From positions 150,001 to 207,274 of the forward strand of contig WPIO01000244.1 of assembly GCA_009760855.2 (NCBI GenBank): DNA of 57,274 bases, in the 5' to 3' direction. Made by a program: the position numbers and the translations under genes. Position 1 is the first letter of the stretch. Each line of letters opens with the position of its first letter. The notes beneath the pieces are model-generated. The model did no database searches. It had not been told where the DNA came from and was given only the letters and a program-made list of their open reading frames with translations. This DNA is from Cristatella mucedo (lineage: Eukaryota > Bryozoa > Phylactolaemata > Cristatellidae). Of the stretch, positions 1 to 11,190 are shown in pieces.

Positions 1-347
1 CTCTCCCAAAGCCTGGAACTCACTTCCGATTTGCGTCAGAACATCCCCTGACTTGACCACATTTAAAAAGAATTTAAAAACATGCCTATTTAAGACAGCA
101 TTTAGTGAGTCCCTGCGATTCGTCCGTCCTTCATGTGCTTATGGATGCTGACAGTACAGGCTGCCACTAACAACACTTGCAGGCTGACCAGTGCATGTCG
201 CCCCTAGCCATGTTATTCATGTTGTTTATCAAGCATTATATTTCAACCACCATCCGATAGCATTTCCTTTGCTGCAAATGTAAAGCGCCTAGAAAGAGAT
301 TGAGTTCTCCGGGGGCGATTTATCAAGCGTATTTTTATTTATATTAT
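1..347 (+). mobile_element. Family A L2-like LINE, 3' end (5' part outside window)
   Basis: The sequence matches the 3' part of the longer family A copy at 11.9-13.8 kb: the end of the ORF, a short 3' UTR, then the hairpin tail (AGCGCC ... GGGCGAT) and a T/A-rich end. It starts at the window edge, so its true 5' end is unknown. Confidence 0.8.
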
Positions 348-1340
348 GAGGCTTTCTGCTGGCTCGACTGCTTTTGCAGTCTGAACGCATTTCGATTTCG
401 ACATTTTGATCGAGGAGAAAGTGGCCGGTCATTGGCCCTCTGATGTGGATTCGTGGCCTCCGCTTGAATGTATTCAAGGTGTCAGGGCAGGCAGCGAGGC
501 AGCGGCAGAGGATTGAGACAGCCCGCCCGGCTGGTTATTGGCAATGCGATCGTACGGCTCGATCTACACCGTTATGGCCTTTGTGGAGGAGTACATTTTC
601 GTAAGGGAGCATTTTCCGGCGGCCATTCGATATGGCACACCTGCGGCAAGCGCGGCCCACGCTTGCCAACGACGCCGCCTACTTGCCGAACCCGGCGTAG
701 GTCGCGTGCGGCCAGCCGATACGCTCTATGGTCGGCGACTGCAGCACGTTCGCTCGATGGTTGCAGCGTGGCAGTGAATGCGAAATTACAAACGCGCATA
801 TTTATTCCCGACGTACAGGTAGATTCGGCGCGATCGTCTATGCGGAAATTTGAAGCCGATGCCTGAAAGCCTATTTTGAACGGCGAACGAAAAGTAGTCT
901 CGACGTGTCAGTCAATGGAGCACTGGACCACCAGAGAAGCCTGCGGTCTCCGGATCGCTCCCCGCTCAACACAAAGCTCTTTCCTCTTCAGTGTCGATTT
1001 CAACAGCAAGCGGCCTCCGGTCAGACTGTATTTTAAAAACAAACCATCACGCGAGATGTTCAGTTAAGTGCTTGTATTTCCCAGCGCTGGTGTAACTACT
1101 TCCGCTCCTCCTATGGTAGCAAGCCCGACTAAACATGTCGGAGCCATGACAAGCGTCCAAAAACCGGCTGCTTTCTTCCGTATCTCACCATTGGCTCAAA
1201 GTTTAGCGACCGTCTCGAGTACTTTTCTCTCGCTTCTCTGGCGGTGAGATTCACCAGATATTATGTTGTCTTAGATATAGGGTCCTATATAAAAGGCTGC
1301 TATAATAGGAATTATTATCGTAATATTTATTAATTATTTC
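348..1340. other. No gene recognised; AT-rich toward the right end
   Basis: Open frames here (for example 468-866) overlap on both strands and show no family motif, start context or splice signal I can support. The last 100 bases are very A/T-rich and lead into the duplicated block. Confidence 0.4.
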
Positions 1341-1933
1341 ATTTACATAATTATTATTTTCTACAGCCAATTGAAATAATTATATAATTATATTAGTAAA
1401 ATTATTTTATATAACTACACTATTATTTACTTAACTGGACTATTATTTATACACCTACTCTATTACAATAATATATAATATATAATATATATATAATAAC
1501 TATTCTAATAATGACATTATAATTATCTGCTATTATGAATACCATTATTAAAGTAAAATTAACTAACGCGTGATTTCACAACTGCGATCAGCGTCCTCTC
1601 AACTCGATCGTAGCTTTGACGCGTGGCGGCAGCGAGCGACGACCATTCCGCACCAACCGTGCAGCCGCCACCGCCCGCCCCCCCCCCCCCCCAGAGCGAC
1701 ACCCGTAGCCGCTCTACGACGGAGACCGACCGTAGTCCGGTGGCAGTCCTTTCAGCCGCCAATCGGGCTGACTCTCTCCGCTCGCTGCGTCTGCTAGGGC
1801 TCGGCGCGCTCTCGAAGAAACTCGGGGTCGCAGCTCAGGGTCAGAGCCAGGGTCAGCCATGCCTAGACGGCTGGGCACACCAGCCCGCGGTAGAAGCTGG
1901 AATCGCGTCGGAGGTGGGCGGCCGGCGCGGCGA
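1341..1933 (+). repeat. Tandem segmental duplication, copy 1
   Basis: An A/T-rich half followed by a G/C-rich half with a C-run at 1678-1692. The whole block recurs about 677 bases downstream at 2018-2502 with high similarity. Copy 1 holds an extra segment of roughly 100 bases (about 1735-1830) that copy 2 lacks. Confidence 0.85.
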
Positions 1934-2017
1934 GAGCCGCCGCGCAGTTATGCAATCTCGGCGTCTGCATGCCGGTTTAGGGCACTCTTTTCTTTTGTAA
2001 TGTTTAACAATTATTAC

Positions 2018-2328
2018 ATTTACATAATTATTATTTTCTATAGCCAATTTAAATAATTATATAATTTTATTAACAAAATTATTTTATATAACTACACTAT
2101 TATTTATGTAACTGGACTATCATTTATATACCTACTCTATTACAATAATAATAATAACTATTTTAATATAAACATTATTAATTTCTGCTATTGTGAATGC
2201 CATTACTAAAGTAAAATTAACTGATGCATGATTTCGCAACTACGAGCAGCGTCCTCTCAACCCGATCGTAGCTAGCTTTGACGCGTCGGCAGCGAGCGAA
2301 GACCGTTCCGCACGGTGCAGCCGCCACC

Positions 2329-2359
<31 letters not shown>

Positions 2360-2502
2360 GAGCGACACCCGTAGCCGCTCTACGACGCAAACCGACCGAG
2401 CTCAGGGTCTGAGCCAGGGTCAGCTATGATTAGACCTCTGGGCAATCAGCCCGCGGTGGAAGCTGGAATCGCGCGTCGGAGGTGGGCGGCTGGCGCGGCG
2501 AG
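2018..2502 (+). repeat. Tandem segmental duplication, copy 2, with 29-C run
   Basis: Second copy of the block at 1341-1933, in the same order and orientation. The C-run has grown to 29 C's (2330-2358) against about 15 in copy 1. Many A/T-half differences are single bases or short indels. Confidence 0.85.
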
Positions 2503-3469
2503 ATTCCTCGAAGCGCCGAAAGAGCGCCCGGATCCGGTACGCGACGACGTGGCGCGACGTGACGCCGTCGCGTCGTGCCCGCTCCGTCGCTTGCGCGGGC
2601 CAGCGGAACGGATGCGAGACAGGAAGAGCGAGCGATGAGACTTCGCGTCGCAGCCGGCTATGACCGACGAAATTGCGTCGGCTGTTTTAATCGTTTTCCA
2701 CGCCCGGTTGACTCAACGATGAAATCGGCGAAGCAGCGCCCGAATCCGGGCGCAGCTGTGCGCCTTCCCCCAGAGTGCAGCGCTGCGCAGTGACTGGTGG
2801 CTGTAGCCGTAAAGCGATTTTTTTCGTTCGGACTTTCTTTGTAGGATTTTCCGCCTGCAACATCGTAAAGCCGCAGAAGCTGGTTGTGACGCCGCAGAGT
2901 TTTCCGTGGCCACGAGGCGGTTCGGGCCGCGCGCAAGCGGCAGCCGACGGACAGCCACCTTCGTCGCAAGAGAAAAGATTGCGTGAACGAAAGAGGCGCG
3001 ACGAGGAGGATGTGAGCACCGAGTGAGGAATCTTTGCATCACACCGAGCGCTGAGCACCGAGTTGAGAGGGTGAACGGCAGCGGAAGCAGCGGCGTCGAG
3101 CGACTGGAAATAAAGTGCCCGAGTCGGCAGCATGAGAGAAAACGCTCATCGCTGTGCGAGATTCGCGGAGGTGAGCTGCAAAGCCTCAGTCTAGGACCCG
3201 CGGAGCCTCCAGGGCCGGCCAGCGTCTACGCGGCAGATGAGGCCGGCGTGGGTGCCGAAAGGAAGTGAAGCTGTTCAGATTCAGGCGTGAAGGAGCTATT
3301 GCGCCGCATGAGATTCTAGTAAGATTTTAGCTTCGTACCCGCAGATCGGAGCCATATCCCCTGCCTTGTGCAAACTGCTCAGGCAACGAGCCCGGGCCAT
3401 CTCGTCCTCTTCGACAGCTACCTGAATTTGGAATGCAGTTTACATTTAAGTGGTTGCATTAAGTTGCAT
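2503..3469. other. GC-rich stretch without a recognised gene
   Basis: Several overlapping open frames exist on both strands between 2.6 and 3.3 kb, as expected of GC-rich DNA. None has a recognisable domain. It could be a CpG-rich promoter or an unknown repeat. Confidence 0.3.
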
Positions 3470-3630
3470 TAAGAAGACTGCCTTCTGAGCTAGCCATCAC
3501 GTCCGGTCTCTATCTAAGGTTGGGACTGCCTGCCGCGGTGGCTTGCACACAAGTGAATTCGCTCCCTGGCTCTGTCTCGGCTAGATTGCTCGGCTATCTC
3601 CTCGTGCCCTCTCTAGGAAAGTCGCTGCCG
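3470..3630 (+). mobile_element. Family B LINE fragment
   Basis: Matches the family B segment at about 17,565-17,700 (the part encoding a SHHVRSLYKIRSCLPQWL-like stretch), but diverged and frame-broken. Confidence 0.6.
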
Positions 3631-4379
3631 CAACTATGAGCAAATCGTAGTGCATAGATGCTGCTAGTGCACGTACGATTAATTAGCTTGCTGCGACTCC
3701 AAGGCTCGGTAGTTTACCGGAATCCGTCGTGATTCGGCCGGAACCGGCGCCGTCACGAGCGTTGTGCTCGCGCGCGGTCTAGTTCTTTCCGGACGGGGAA
3801 GCTAGAGTATGAACTGAAGGGCAAGAATTTCCCCTAGATCCATGGATCGACCGGAAGCCATCGCCGCTCCTTAATCAAAGGAGACGCGTCGCTGAATCTC
3901 TGGGATTCGTTTACTGGCCGTGGCAGCCATATTCGTCACATACATTCGCCTTGAACTTGGTAGGGCGACCGCAGGGCCAAATCAGTGAGGCGTGTTATGC
4001 CGGGTTTACGCGGGAGTCAAGCTTCCTACCTGCTCGAGCCTTACTACGGTCTCCCTCTTGTAAGGAGGTTTACACGGCAGTCTGGCTCCAAAGTCTTGCA
4101 TCGTGCTCGCTTCCCGCTTTTGAGCGTTCGTGGGAAATTACGCTTGCTAGGAAGGTAGAAAATGGCCCGCCGCGATGCACCGCTCCACGTCCACGCTTCG
4201 CTAACGCAATTACCGGCGAATGAAACCCGTCCGATACAGCCGCTGCCGCTCGCTGCTTTAAAATCTGATTTTTTTACGCCGAGCTTAGAGTGTCCCTTAA
4301 AGAGGGATTCGCGTGGAACGCGTGGAAGACTTCGCCGGTCAAGTTGTCCGCCATTCCATTCAAAGCAATGAAGAAGGCG
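3631..4379. other. No gene recognised
   Basis: No convincing coding or repeat signature. The open frames at 3951-4223 and 4044-4391 overlap on opposite strands with no known motif. Confidence 0.3.
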
Positions 4380-5235
4380 TGGCCTGAACAACGCCCGAGG
4401 TTAAGTCTTGCCCGAAGAAGTACAACTGCGTTTGGCTGCTGAGTTTTTGTTGAGTCTTCTCTAAGTCTTGAAAAGCCCCGGCCGTATTGGTGACGTATAC
4501 ACCCGAAGACTCGAGTAGGCAGGAAGATGGTAGGTAAGAAGCAAGACACACCGCGTAAATCTGGCTTTAGATTTTTAGCTAGCCAACAGGGTAGACTGTC
4601 CTCAACCTTAGACAGGTATTGAACGTGATGGCTAGCCGTGGAAGCAGTTTTCTTAATCGTTTTGAAACTGTAAGGCGCTTTAAAAGAGGACACTGAAAAA
4701 AATTCCGAGCACGTGGTGCCGGTTGCATGACAGCATCGTCAATTAGAAGGGCAAAGCCTCCAAATCCAGCCTCACGCTCGGGGTGTTCTATGGACAGGAA
4801 TTCGGTTTCGTCAGCCTATAGTTTAAGAAAATTTTCCAACACGCAGGACCGAATTTCTGCACGTCAAACGACCAGTTTATCAGTCGCCGAAGCGGATTCT
4901 GAGGGTTTACATGACAGAAGAAGTTCCGTATCGTTTGCATAGAAGTGATAGCTCATGCCATAGGCGGCCAGAGTCACTTTTCCAAGATGCTCGATATAAA
5001 TGAGGAACAGAAGTAACGGAGAACGAACCTCCGTGGAACTCCGCAGGCGACTGATCTGCTGGATGAGGCGTGATCACCGCGCGACACGGATTGAACACGA
5101 TCGCACGAGTACTGTTAGAATTACGCCAGTGCCTCGTGTAAAAGACCTATCGTTGTTCTCAATTGTTTTTAACGATGTCATGATCAATAGTGTCAAACGC
5201 AGCTGAATAATAGAGCAGGACCAGGGCTATAAGAT
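4380..5235 (-). mobile_element. Family B LINE, decayed internal part
   Basis: On the minus strand this corresponds to the reverse-transcriptase C-terminal region of family B. The stretch around 4590-4900 encodes remnants like KKTASTASHHVQ and NSLSI-type residues seen in better copies at 7.6-8.6 kb. It is broken by frameshifts and stops. Confidence 0.65.
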
Positions 5236-5255
5236 CACTATCAACTCGCCACTTT

Positions 5256-5346
5256 AGCGACGAGGGTCGTACGCTTGAGCCCCGTGGCGCATCTAGGCGC
5301 CTGGAGGATAAAGATTAAGTTCTCTTAGGGCGCTATAAAAATTAAG
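5256..5346 (+). mobile_element. SINE family 1, 3' half
   Basis: Contains the B-box end (CTTGAGCCCC) and the family A-like tail hairpin (AGGCGCC ... GGGCGCTAT). The tRNA-like 5' half is missing. Confidence 0.6.
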
Positions 5347-5498
5347 CTTTTACTCATTTATTAATTATCGTCGCTGCTTTGGAAAAAGGTCGCTCCCATA
5401 GACTTCCCCTTTCGATTCCTGTCTGAGATTAGCGATTGTCAACCACGCTGGGAGGCTAAAGATCCTACTAGCACCCTGGTTATGTCTAGACTGGGCTG

Positions 5499-5583
5499 TA
5501 TAATCATAATAATAAAGCACTTGATAAAGCGCCCTCAGAAAACTCAATCTCTTTATAGGCGCTTACATTTGCTGAAAAGGACT
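5499..5583 (-). mobile_element. Family A LINE 3' end, short
   Basis: Read on the minus strand it gives the tail with AGCGCC-like and GGGCGCTT stems and the terminal TATTATT-type repeat. Only about 85 bases of the 3' end are present, a heavily 5'-truncated insertion. Confidence 0.7.
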
Positions 5584-5650
5584 ACTTTCATCAAGCTGTG
5601 GTTGGGCTACCCAAAAAAACCACTGAGCCTCTCTGACGGGGATGAATAGC

Positions 5651-6067
5651 AAGGTTAGTCCTGCAAGGTTAGCCCTGCAAGGTTAGCCCTGCAAGGTTAG
5701 CCCTGCAAGGTTAGCCCTGCAAGGTTAGCCCTGCAAGGTTAGCCCTGCAAGGTTAGCCCTGCAAGGTTAGCCCTGCAAGGTTAGCCCTGCAAGGTTAGCC
5801 CTGCAAGGTTAGCCCTGCAAGGTTAGCCCTGCAAGGTTAGCCCTGCAAGGTTAGCCCTGCAAGGTTAGCCCTGCAAGGTTAGTCCTGCAAGGTTAGTCCT
5901 GCAAGGTTAGCCCTGCAAGGTTAGTCCTGCAAGGTTAGTCCTGCAAGGTTAGTCCTGCAAGGTTAGTCCTGCAAGGTTAGCCCTGCAAGGTTAGCCCTGC
6001 AAGGTTAGCCCTGCAAGGTTAGCCCTGCAAGGTTAGCCCTGCAAGGTTAGCCCTGCAAGGTTAGCCC
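5651..6067 (+). repeat. 14-bp minisatellite, about 30 copies
   Basis: The unit AAGGTTAGCCCTGC is repeated head to tail for 417 bases with almost no length change. The only frequent variant is AGTCC for AGCCC, grouped near both ends and the middle. The first unit resembles the host LINE sequence AAGGCTAGT, suggesting growth from within family B. Confidence 0.95.
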
Positions 6068-6081
6068 GGGATCTGAGCCCA

Positions 6082-6223
6082 GTGATAAGGAGCATGCTCT
6101 TTGCGACCCAGGGTCTGGGTTCGCTTCCTACCGTGAACGATCCTGTATTACCAATTGCAAGCGTGATAGTGATAGCCGTTAAATTCCTTCTGCCGCTATA
6201 TAAATGACGCTGCTCAATCAGCT
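6082..6223 (+). mobile_element. SINE family 2
   Basis: A tRNA-like head (AGTGATAAGGAGCATGCTC ... GGGTTCGCTTCC, a degraded B box) is followed by the family 2 body with AGCCGTTAAA and a TGCCGCTATATAAAT end. It matches 40395-40545. Confidence 0.7.
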
Positions 6224-6486
6224 AGATTTCAACTTTGTGCGTTTGGTCTACAAATCCAAGAGCTTCGGGCGATGGGTCTCCTTTGCTCAGAGGAGTTGTG
6301 ATGGTTGCCCGCTGATCAACGGATACAGAGCAAAGTTCCTACGTTGACTCACAAAGCCCACAAAGTTGGGCTCCTTCATTCCCTAGCTGAACTGCTGCAT
6401 CACTTTCAGCCTCCTCGCACCGCGTGCTTTCAATTTCTAGTTCAATAATAGCAATGAGAAATGTGTAAAGCGCCGAAGGAGAACCG

Positions 6487-6572
6487 AATCTGACCCAGTG
6501 GTTAAGGTGCTCGCCCCTACCAAGGTCTGGCTGAGATTGTGGGTTCGAGCCGAGTAGCATTTGCGAAAAAAA
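6487..6572 (+). mobile_element. SINE family 1, 5' tRNA-like half
   Basis: CCAGTGGTTAAGGTGCTCGC (A-box region) and GTGGGTTCGAGCC (B box) are present. The LINE-like tail is missing. Confidence 0.65.
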
Positions 6573-6584
6573 TCCTAGCTAATT

Positions 6585-6748
6585 TAACGGCCTCTTTTTG
6601 TATAGCGACAGAAGAGCCTCGACGGCTATCACCACCGCTTGCAGTGGCGATAAAGGATCGCCCACCACAGGATTCGAACCCACGACCTCGGGACCGAGGT
6701 CGTGAACAGCAACCGCCTTACCTAGTGAGCCATTACGGCTCGCCATAG
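6585..6748 (-). mobile_element. SINE family 2
   Basis: On the minus strand it shows a tRNA-like head with the B box GGGTTCGAATCCTG, then the GGCGATCC...GGCTCTTCTG body. It lies next to the SINE family 1 fragment, in the opposite orientation. Confidence 0.75.
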
Positions 6749-6959
6749 AAGCGCCTGAAAAGAGATTATGCTATTTTAGGGGCCAAACAAATGAATTATG
6801 TTTATATTTAAATCTCCATTTATGCACTTCAGGTAGGTTGAATAGAAAGATGTCAACAAGTCAGTGGTAATATGCATGGTGTCAGCTCGCACAAGCACTC
6901 TAAGGTTCCAGCAGATGCTGTGATGAACAGGGGGTAGGGTTCCAGCTTCTTTTTTTAAT

Positions 6960-7110
6960 GTCAAGTCAGAATGAACGATTTTTTACGATCATTTGACGTC
7001 AGTCAAGAATGAGTTTCAGGCTTTGTGAGCGTGCGAACAAAAGGCCTGGTCTCCAAAGAATCTGAGATTGGTTAGAGGTACAATTAAAGGACCTGATTCA
7101 GAATGGAGAT
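6960..7110 (-). mobile_element. Diverged L2-like LINE 3' fragment
   Basis: The minus strand resembles the AWNSLP-type end of the LINE ORFs (compare 15010-15120 and 22975-23060), but is frame-broken. The flanks 6780-6960 and 7110-7560 show no gene. Confidence 0.45.
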
Positions 7111-7562
7111 GGTACGATGCCTACCCCAACAAGGAAGTAGTTCGCATAGGTAGGCTTGAGCAAGAGAATGAATCATAGCTAACGTCGTAATTTTCAGAGC
7201 CGGGCTCTCACAGCTTAGTGCTGGGGCGTGCCTGTCGGCACGTTTTTTTACGTCGGTCGTACGTGTCTGTCGGCTAGCGAAATCTGCATTGGCCGAAGAT
7301 CGGTAATTGTAGCAGCTGCCGCAGCAGCTGCGGTGGCGGTGCAGCAGGTGCCCCCACGGGGCGGGAGAGGAATAGGAGAGCGATTGCCTTTGAGTGGCGT
7401 TCACGGCCGTGGATGTCAGTATTCTAGCTGGCTTAGGCGTACGAACGGATTATCGGCGACTGACGACTGAACAGGAAGCCCGAACTTCTTCTGTTAGCCT
7501 CGCGTGAGAGGTGCTTATAAAGCACTCCTTTGGGATCTAAAGATCCACTCTGCGACCACTCT

Positions 7563-8640
7563 ATGCACTGTAATGCATCTCCGTCTGTAACTCCACAAAG
7601 ACTATGTGAGTGTTACGCAGGAGAGTTGTGTATAGCGCCCACACAGCCTAAGAGGCTTTCGGTACGCATTCGTTAGCCAACAGACTTCATCTCACGCAAC
7701 AGAGAGAAAGTGGGAAGCATAGAAAAGTCAGGAGAGCAGTTGAGGAAGTGAGTAGCCTGGAAGTAGAAGCTCGGGACCGCTGAAAATGATGAGCTATAGT
7801 CGTCAGCAGGAGAGTAGTTGTCGTTGGGTAAGGGCAGTAGAAGCGAGTTCCACAGTCTAGGACTTGCAGGGCTGAGCTAAAGTTTCTGTCGCCAACGGTC
7901 TTTAAGCAGACGAATGGAGCAGCTAATTATCGTCCACACACGACCTGAGGGCACGAGGAGGCTTAAACGGGTGCAGCAGTTCAGCTGGGTATGGAGGGGC
8001 CAAGCCGTGGCAGGCTATGTGGGTCAGTATAAGAACTTTTCTCTGTATCCGTTGATCAATCGGCAGCTATCCAAGCTCTTTTAGAAAAGGAGACACATGG
8101 TCAAACCTCTGGGACTTGTAAACTAGCCTTGCAGCCATATTCATAGTCAGCTGCAGTGGCCTAGTTGCTTTCTTGGTAGCCCAGCCAAAAGAGAATTTCA
8201 ATAGTAAAGCCGAGACAGAACTAAGGTGTTAGTTAAATGTTTTGGAAGCCACTGTGGAAGACAGCTCCTAATCTTATATAGGGATCGGACGTGATGGCTA
8301 GTTGTAGGAGCAGTCTTCTGAATGAAGCTTTTAAAATGTAGGCTGCTGTCGAAAACGACACCTAAATTTCGAGCACTAGGTAATGGTCGCACATAATCAT
8401 CACCTTTTAGAAGAGCCAAGCCTCTTAATCCAGCCACACGCTTAGGGTGTCCTATGAGCAGCAGTTCGGTTTTTTCGTCACTTAGTTTCAAAGAATTTTC
8501 CGACATCTAGGATCGAATGTCGGCAAGGCAAGCCAGGTCCGTTGGCCTTTCGGAGACGCATTTTTTGACCGGAAAACGTGCGCAGTGCATTCGCGGCTTT
8601 AAGCCTGGGCTCCTAGTGGGTCTAGAATGCAATTCACGAA
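7563..8640 (-). mobile_element. Family B LINE, 3' half with tail
   Basis: Its minus strand runs from the part downstream of the RT active site (MSENSLKLSDEKTELLL at about 8500) through GHPKRVAGL to the family tail near 7563 (CTCCTGCGTAACAC...GTTACAGACGGAG). An open stretch remains at 8198-8506; the rest is shifted. It matches 17.4-18.3 kb closely. Confidence 0.8.
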
Positions 8641-8808
8641 TTTTCATCGGCTGCCAACGGCCTGACAATGCAAATTTTCCGAAATAAATTGGTCGTTTTC
8701 GATTTCGCTACGACACTAGCTTGCTGCGTAGCTCGGCATCTGCCCCCTCTACGAACTTTTCGCTCCAGCCCCTTCGAACACCGCCCTCCCGCTCCCTCTC
8801 TGTGCACC

Positions 8809-8812
<4 letters not shown>

Positions 8813-8877
<65 letters not shown>

Positions 8878-9175
8878 CCCCTCTCTCTCTCTCTCTCTCT
8901 GCGTACCACTCCTTCCCTCCCTCTCTCAATGCCCTTCTCGTCCCTCTCTCTCTGTACTCCCAGATCCTTCTCTGCACACCCCTCCGTCTCTCTCTCCGAC
9001 CGTCTCAATCCTTCTCTTCGCACCCCTTCCTCCTTCTCTGCGTCCTTCTCTTCGCACCGATCCTTCCATCCGTACTCTTTCTCTCCCTTTCCTCGAACTA
9101 CTAAGACCCTTCTCTCCCTCCTTCCCTTACTTCACTCCTCTTTCTTCATCTCCGGTTCCACCGCCTTCTTCTAGA
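8813..9175. repeat. (CT)n microsatellite and long pyrimidine tract
   Basis: About 60 bases of pure CT (8813-8873), then a further 300 bases that are almost all C and T on the plus strand. The long serine/leucine and arginine/glutamate open frames over it are artefacts of the repeat. Confidence 0.95.
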
Positions 9176-10879
9176 CAGAGCAGAAGCGGAAGCGGAAGTC
9201 TAGCAGAAGCGGAGGAGCACGCTTCGGAGGGAGCGGGAGGGCAAAGAGCGACAGGATTTCATCGCAGGGCTGGCCATAAACCTAAATACCGAACTAGCCA
9301 TCTGCTTTACGAGCCTTTTTTTTACCGTGACCCCTGATTAGTAAGAGAGAGGCGCTGACAAGTTGAACTGCGAGGATCAGCGTGGCTTGAGTGGCGGACT
9401 TTTTTGGACCGATGACCCCTATTTACCCTGTCCAGGAGCAGCGTACTGCAGCGCGTAGAAATGGCGCAGAGACGGCAGCAGCGAGAACGAAGCCTCCGGA
9501 GTGAAGTTCCATCGCATCAATCTGAGTCAGCTTTTCAACACTCGAGTGCGGCTGGAGCAGCGGCCCAGCGAGCGGGCTAGGCAACTCGCGCCGTGGTAGT
9601 TTCATGGCCGCACTGTTTTTTTTACTTTTAGCGGTCATCATCTGGACTTGAAACATTGGCGACAGTGCGAGTACCAATGTGAAGCTTGCCGATCAAAGCG
9701 CCGCCTAGCATCGACACTCGTAAGACCCCCACCGGCGCCTCGCCTACGCGGTGCGCTGGGGCCGCCTCAGCCGCGCTCAGCAATAAATAGCTGCTCTCTC
9801 TTCCTTCCTCTCTTTCTTGCTCTCTATTTCGTTTGCGTCGCAAAACGAGCGGCAAGCGTGACTGCGTCCGGAGCGACTGGGCGAAGTGACGAAGCGCCCG
9901 CTTACAGCGACGCGTCGTCGTCGTTCGGGACTTCCGGAACTTTCGGAGGAAGCAGGTTAGACCGGCGATGACAGAGACGCTGCGGCCTCCTTCCATGCGA
10001 GTATTGTGATATTTCTTGTCTGGATTTTTTGCAGGGAATGCAGCCGATGCTTCTTCAGCTGCTCATAAATATTTACTGTTTCTTTTCTGGCGTATCTGCA
10101 CGTCACGTGACCGGACGCGGTTGGCTGGTTTTCACTTCCGAGGCTTCGGCAGCGCGGCGGATGAGTCTCTGCCGCCGCCGCAGTCCTGAACCGGCCACAG
10201 CGTGGCGCTTGCCCCGCGTCCGTCGCGACATCCGGCTGCGAGCCGCCGTCAGTTCCGTGCTGTCGACTGCTGCTGCCGCCGCCGCCGCCGCAGCCGCTTT
10301 TCTTCGACCTCGACGCATAGTTTGGGCAGCCGACCGCGGGCGGCGGAGGAGCTCTCGAGCGGGAGGGGCGAATCTAGTCAGCGCGTCGCCGGCCGCGTTC
10401 GCCGGTCTGCAGCGCGCGCGCCCAGTTTTCCCGCCACTGCGCGCGCGCGCGCGGGGCCAACGCGCCGCAGCTATATCGGCCAGCGACGCGCCCCCCGACG
10501 CGGCGAGCGTCTAATATTGCACATGACGAGCGACATGGCCTGTGTCGCTGCAGGCTCGGGTCGATCCAGAAGAGCGCCAGCCGCCGTGCTTCCGGTGCTG
10601 GTACAGTCGGTGGTAATAAGAAAGCTATTAAGAATAATAAAATACATTTCTTTTGCGCCTTAAAAGAACTTGATTTCGATGCACGCGCTTCGCATGTGCG
10701 CCGCGGGACCCGAGCCCACGACCTCGGTCGTCAAATGCGTACCCCTTGACCCCTGGCGATGACCTTTCCCCCTTGAACCAGGGAGATTGTCGCCCGACTT
10801 GCCGCCGGTCTTTTTGCGATGTAGGTGACCCGAAGCCAAAATCCAGACTACGGCGCCGAGCGGAACGGACGGCTGCTGC
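9176..10879. other. GC- and CpG-rich region, possible promoter; no gene supported
   Basis: Rich in CpG from about 9.65 to 10.54 kb, with GCC/GCG runs around 10265-10300 and 10435-10460. Open frames overlap on all frames, as expected from base composition. A tRNA-like minus-strand remnant (GAGCCCACGACCTCGGTCG) lies near 10700. It may be a CpG-island promoter, but no adjacent first exon could be supported. Confidence 0.35.
10102..10111. promoter_or_regulatory. Palindromic E-box GTCACGTGAC
   Basis: A perfect 10-base palindrome with core CACGTG, the site type bound by USF/MITF/TFE bHLH-zip factors. It lies at the edge of the CpG-rich block. Function is inferred only from the motif. Confidence 0.3.
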
Positions 10880-11190
10880 CTCTAACGTGAAACGAAGAAA
10901 CTAAAAACGCATCTATTTATTGCAGCATTTAGTGGGCCCACGTGCGATTCGTCATTCGGCATGCTTATAGGTGTTGACAGAGTGCACGCTGCCTGTAACA
11001 ATATTTGCCTGCTGACCCTGCGCATGTCACCTCTAGCTTATGTTATGCTTGCTGTCATTGAGCGTTCTACCACGAACCATTCGATCGTGCATCCTTTGCA
11101 GCAAATGAAAGTGCCTAGAAAAAGATTTGAGTCCTCTGAGGGCGCTATATCAAATGTATTATTAATATTTTATTATTATTATTACACTGC
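10880..11190 (+). mobile_element. Family A LINE 3' end
   Basis: Matches the last 300 bases of family A (KKLKTHLF-like end, 3' UTR, AGTGCC...GGGCGCTATAT tail, TATTATT repeat). It is 5'-truncated. Confidence 0.8.

Larger units (their letters stand above)
5584..6430 (+). mobile_element. Family B LINE fragment interrupted by satellite and SINE
   Basis: Bases 5596-5650 and 6224-6420 match consecutive parts of the family B copy at about 17.70-17.93 kb. They are separated by the 14-bp minisatellite (5651-6067) and a SINE family 2 copy. Family B sequence resumes at GCTAGATTTCAA. Confidence 0.65.

Noticed and set aside
5651-6067. CRISPR-like or telomere-like array (contains GGTTAG)
   Set aside because: There are no spacers: the 14-base units are directly adjacent, so it is a minisatellite. 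The unit is not a TTAGGG-type telomere repeat.
6660-6740. True tRNA genes at the B-box matches
   Set aside because: No complete cloverleaf. The tRNA-like heads are always joined to the same SINE bodies in many copies.
8634-9174. Long Ser/Leu-rich and Arg/Glu-rich open frames
   Set aside because: They are translations of the (CT)n/(GA)n tract and appear on both strands in several frames.
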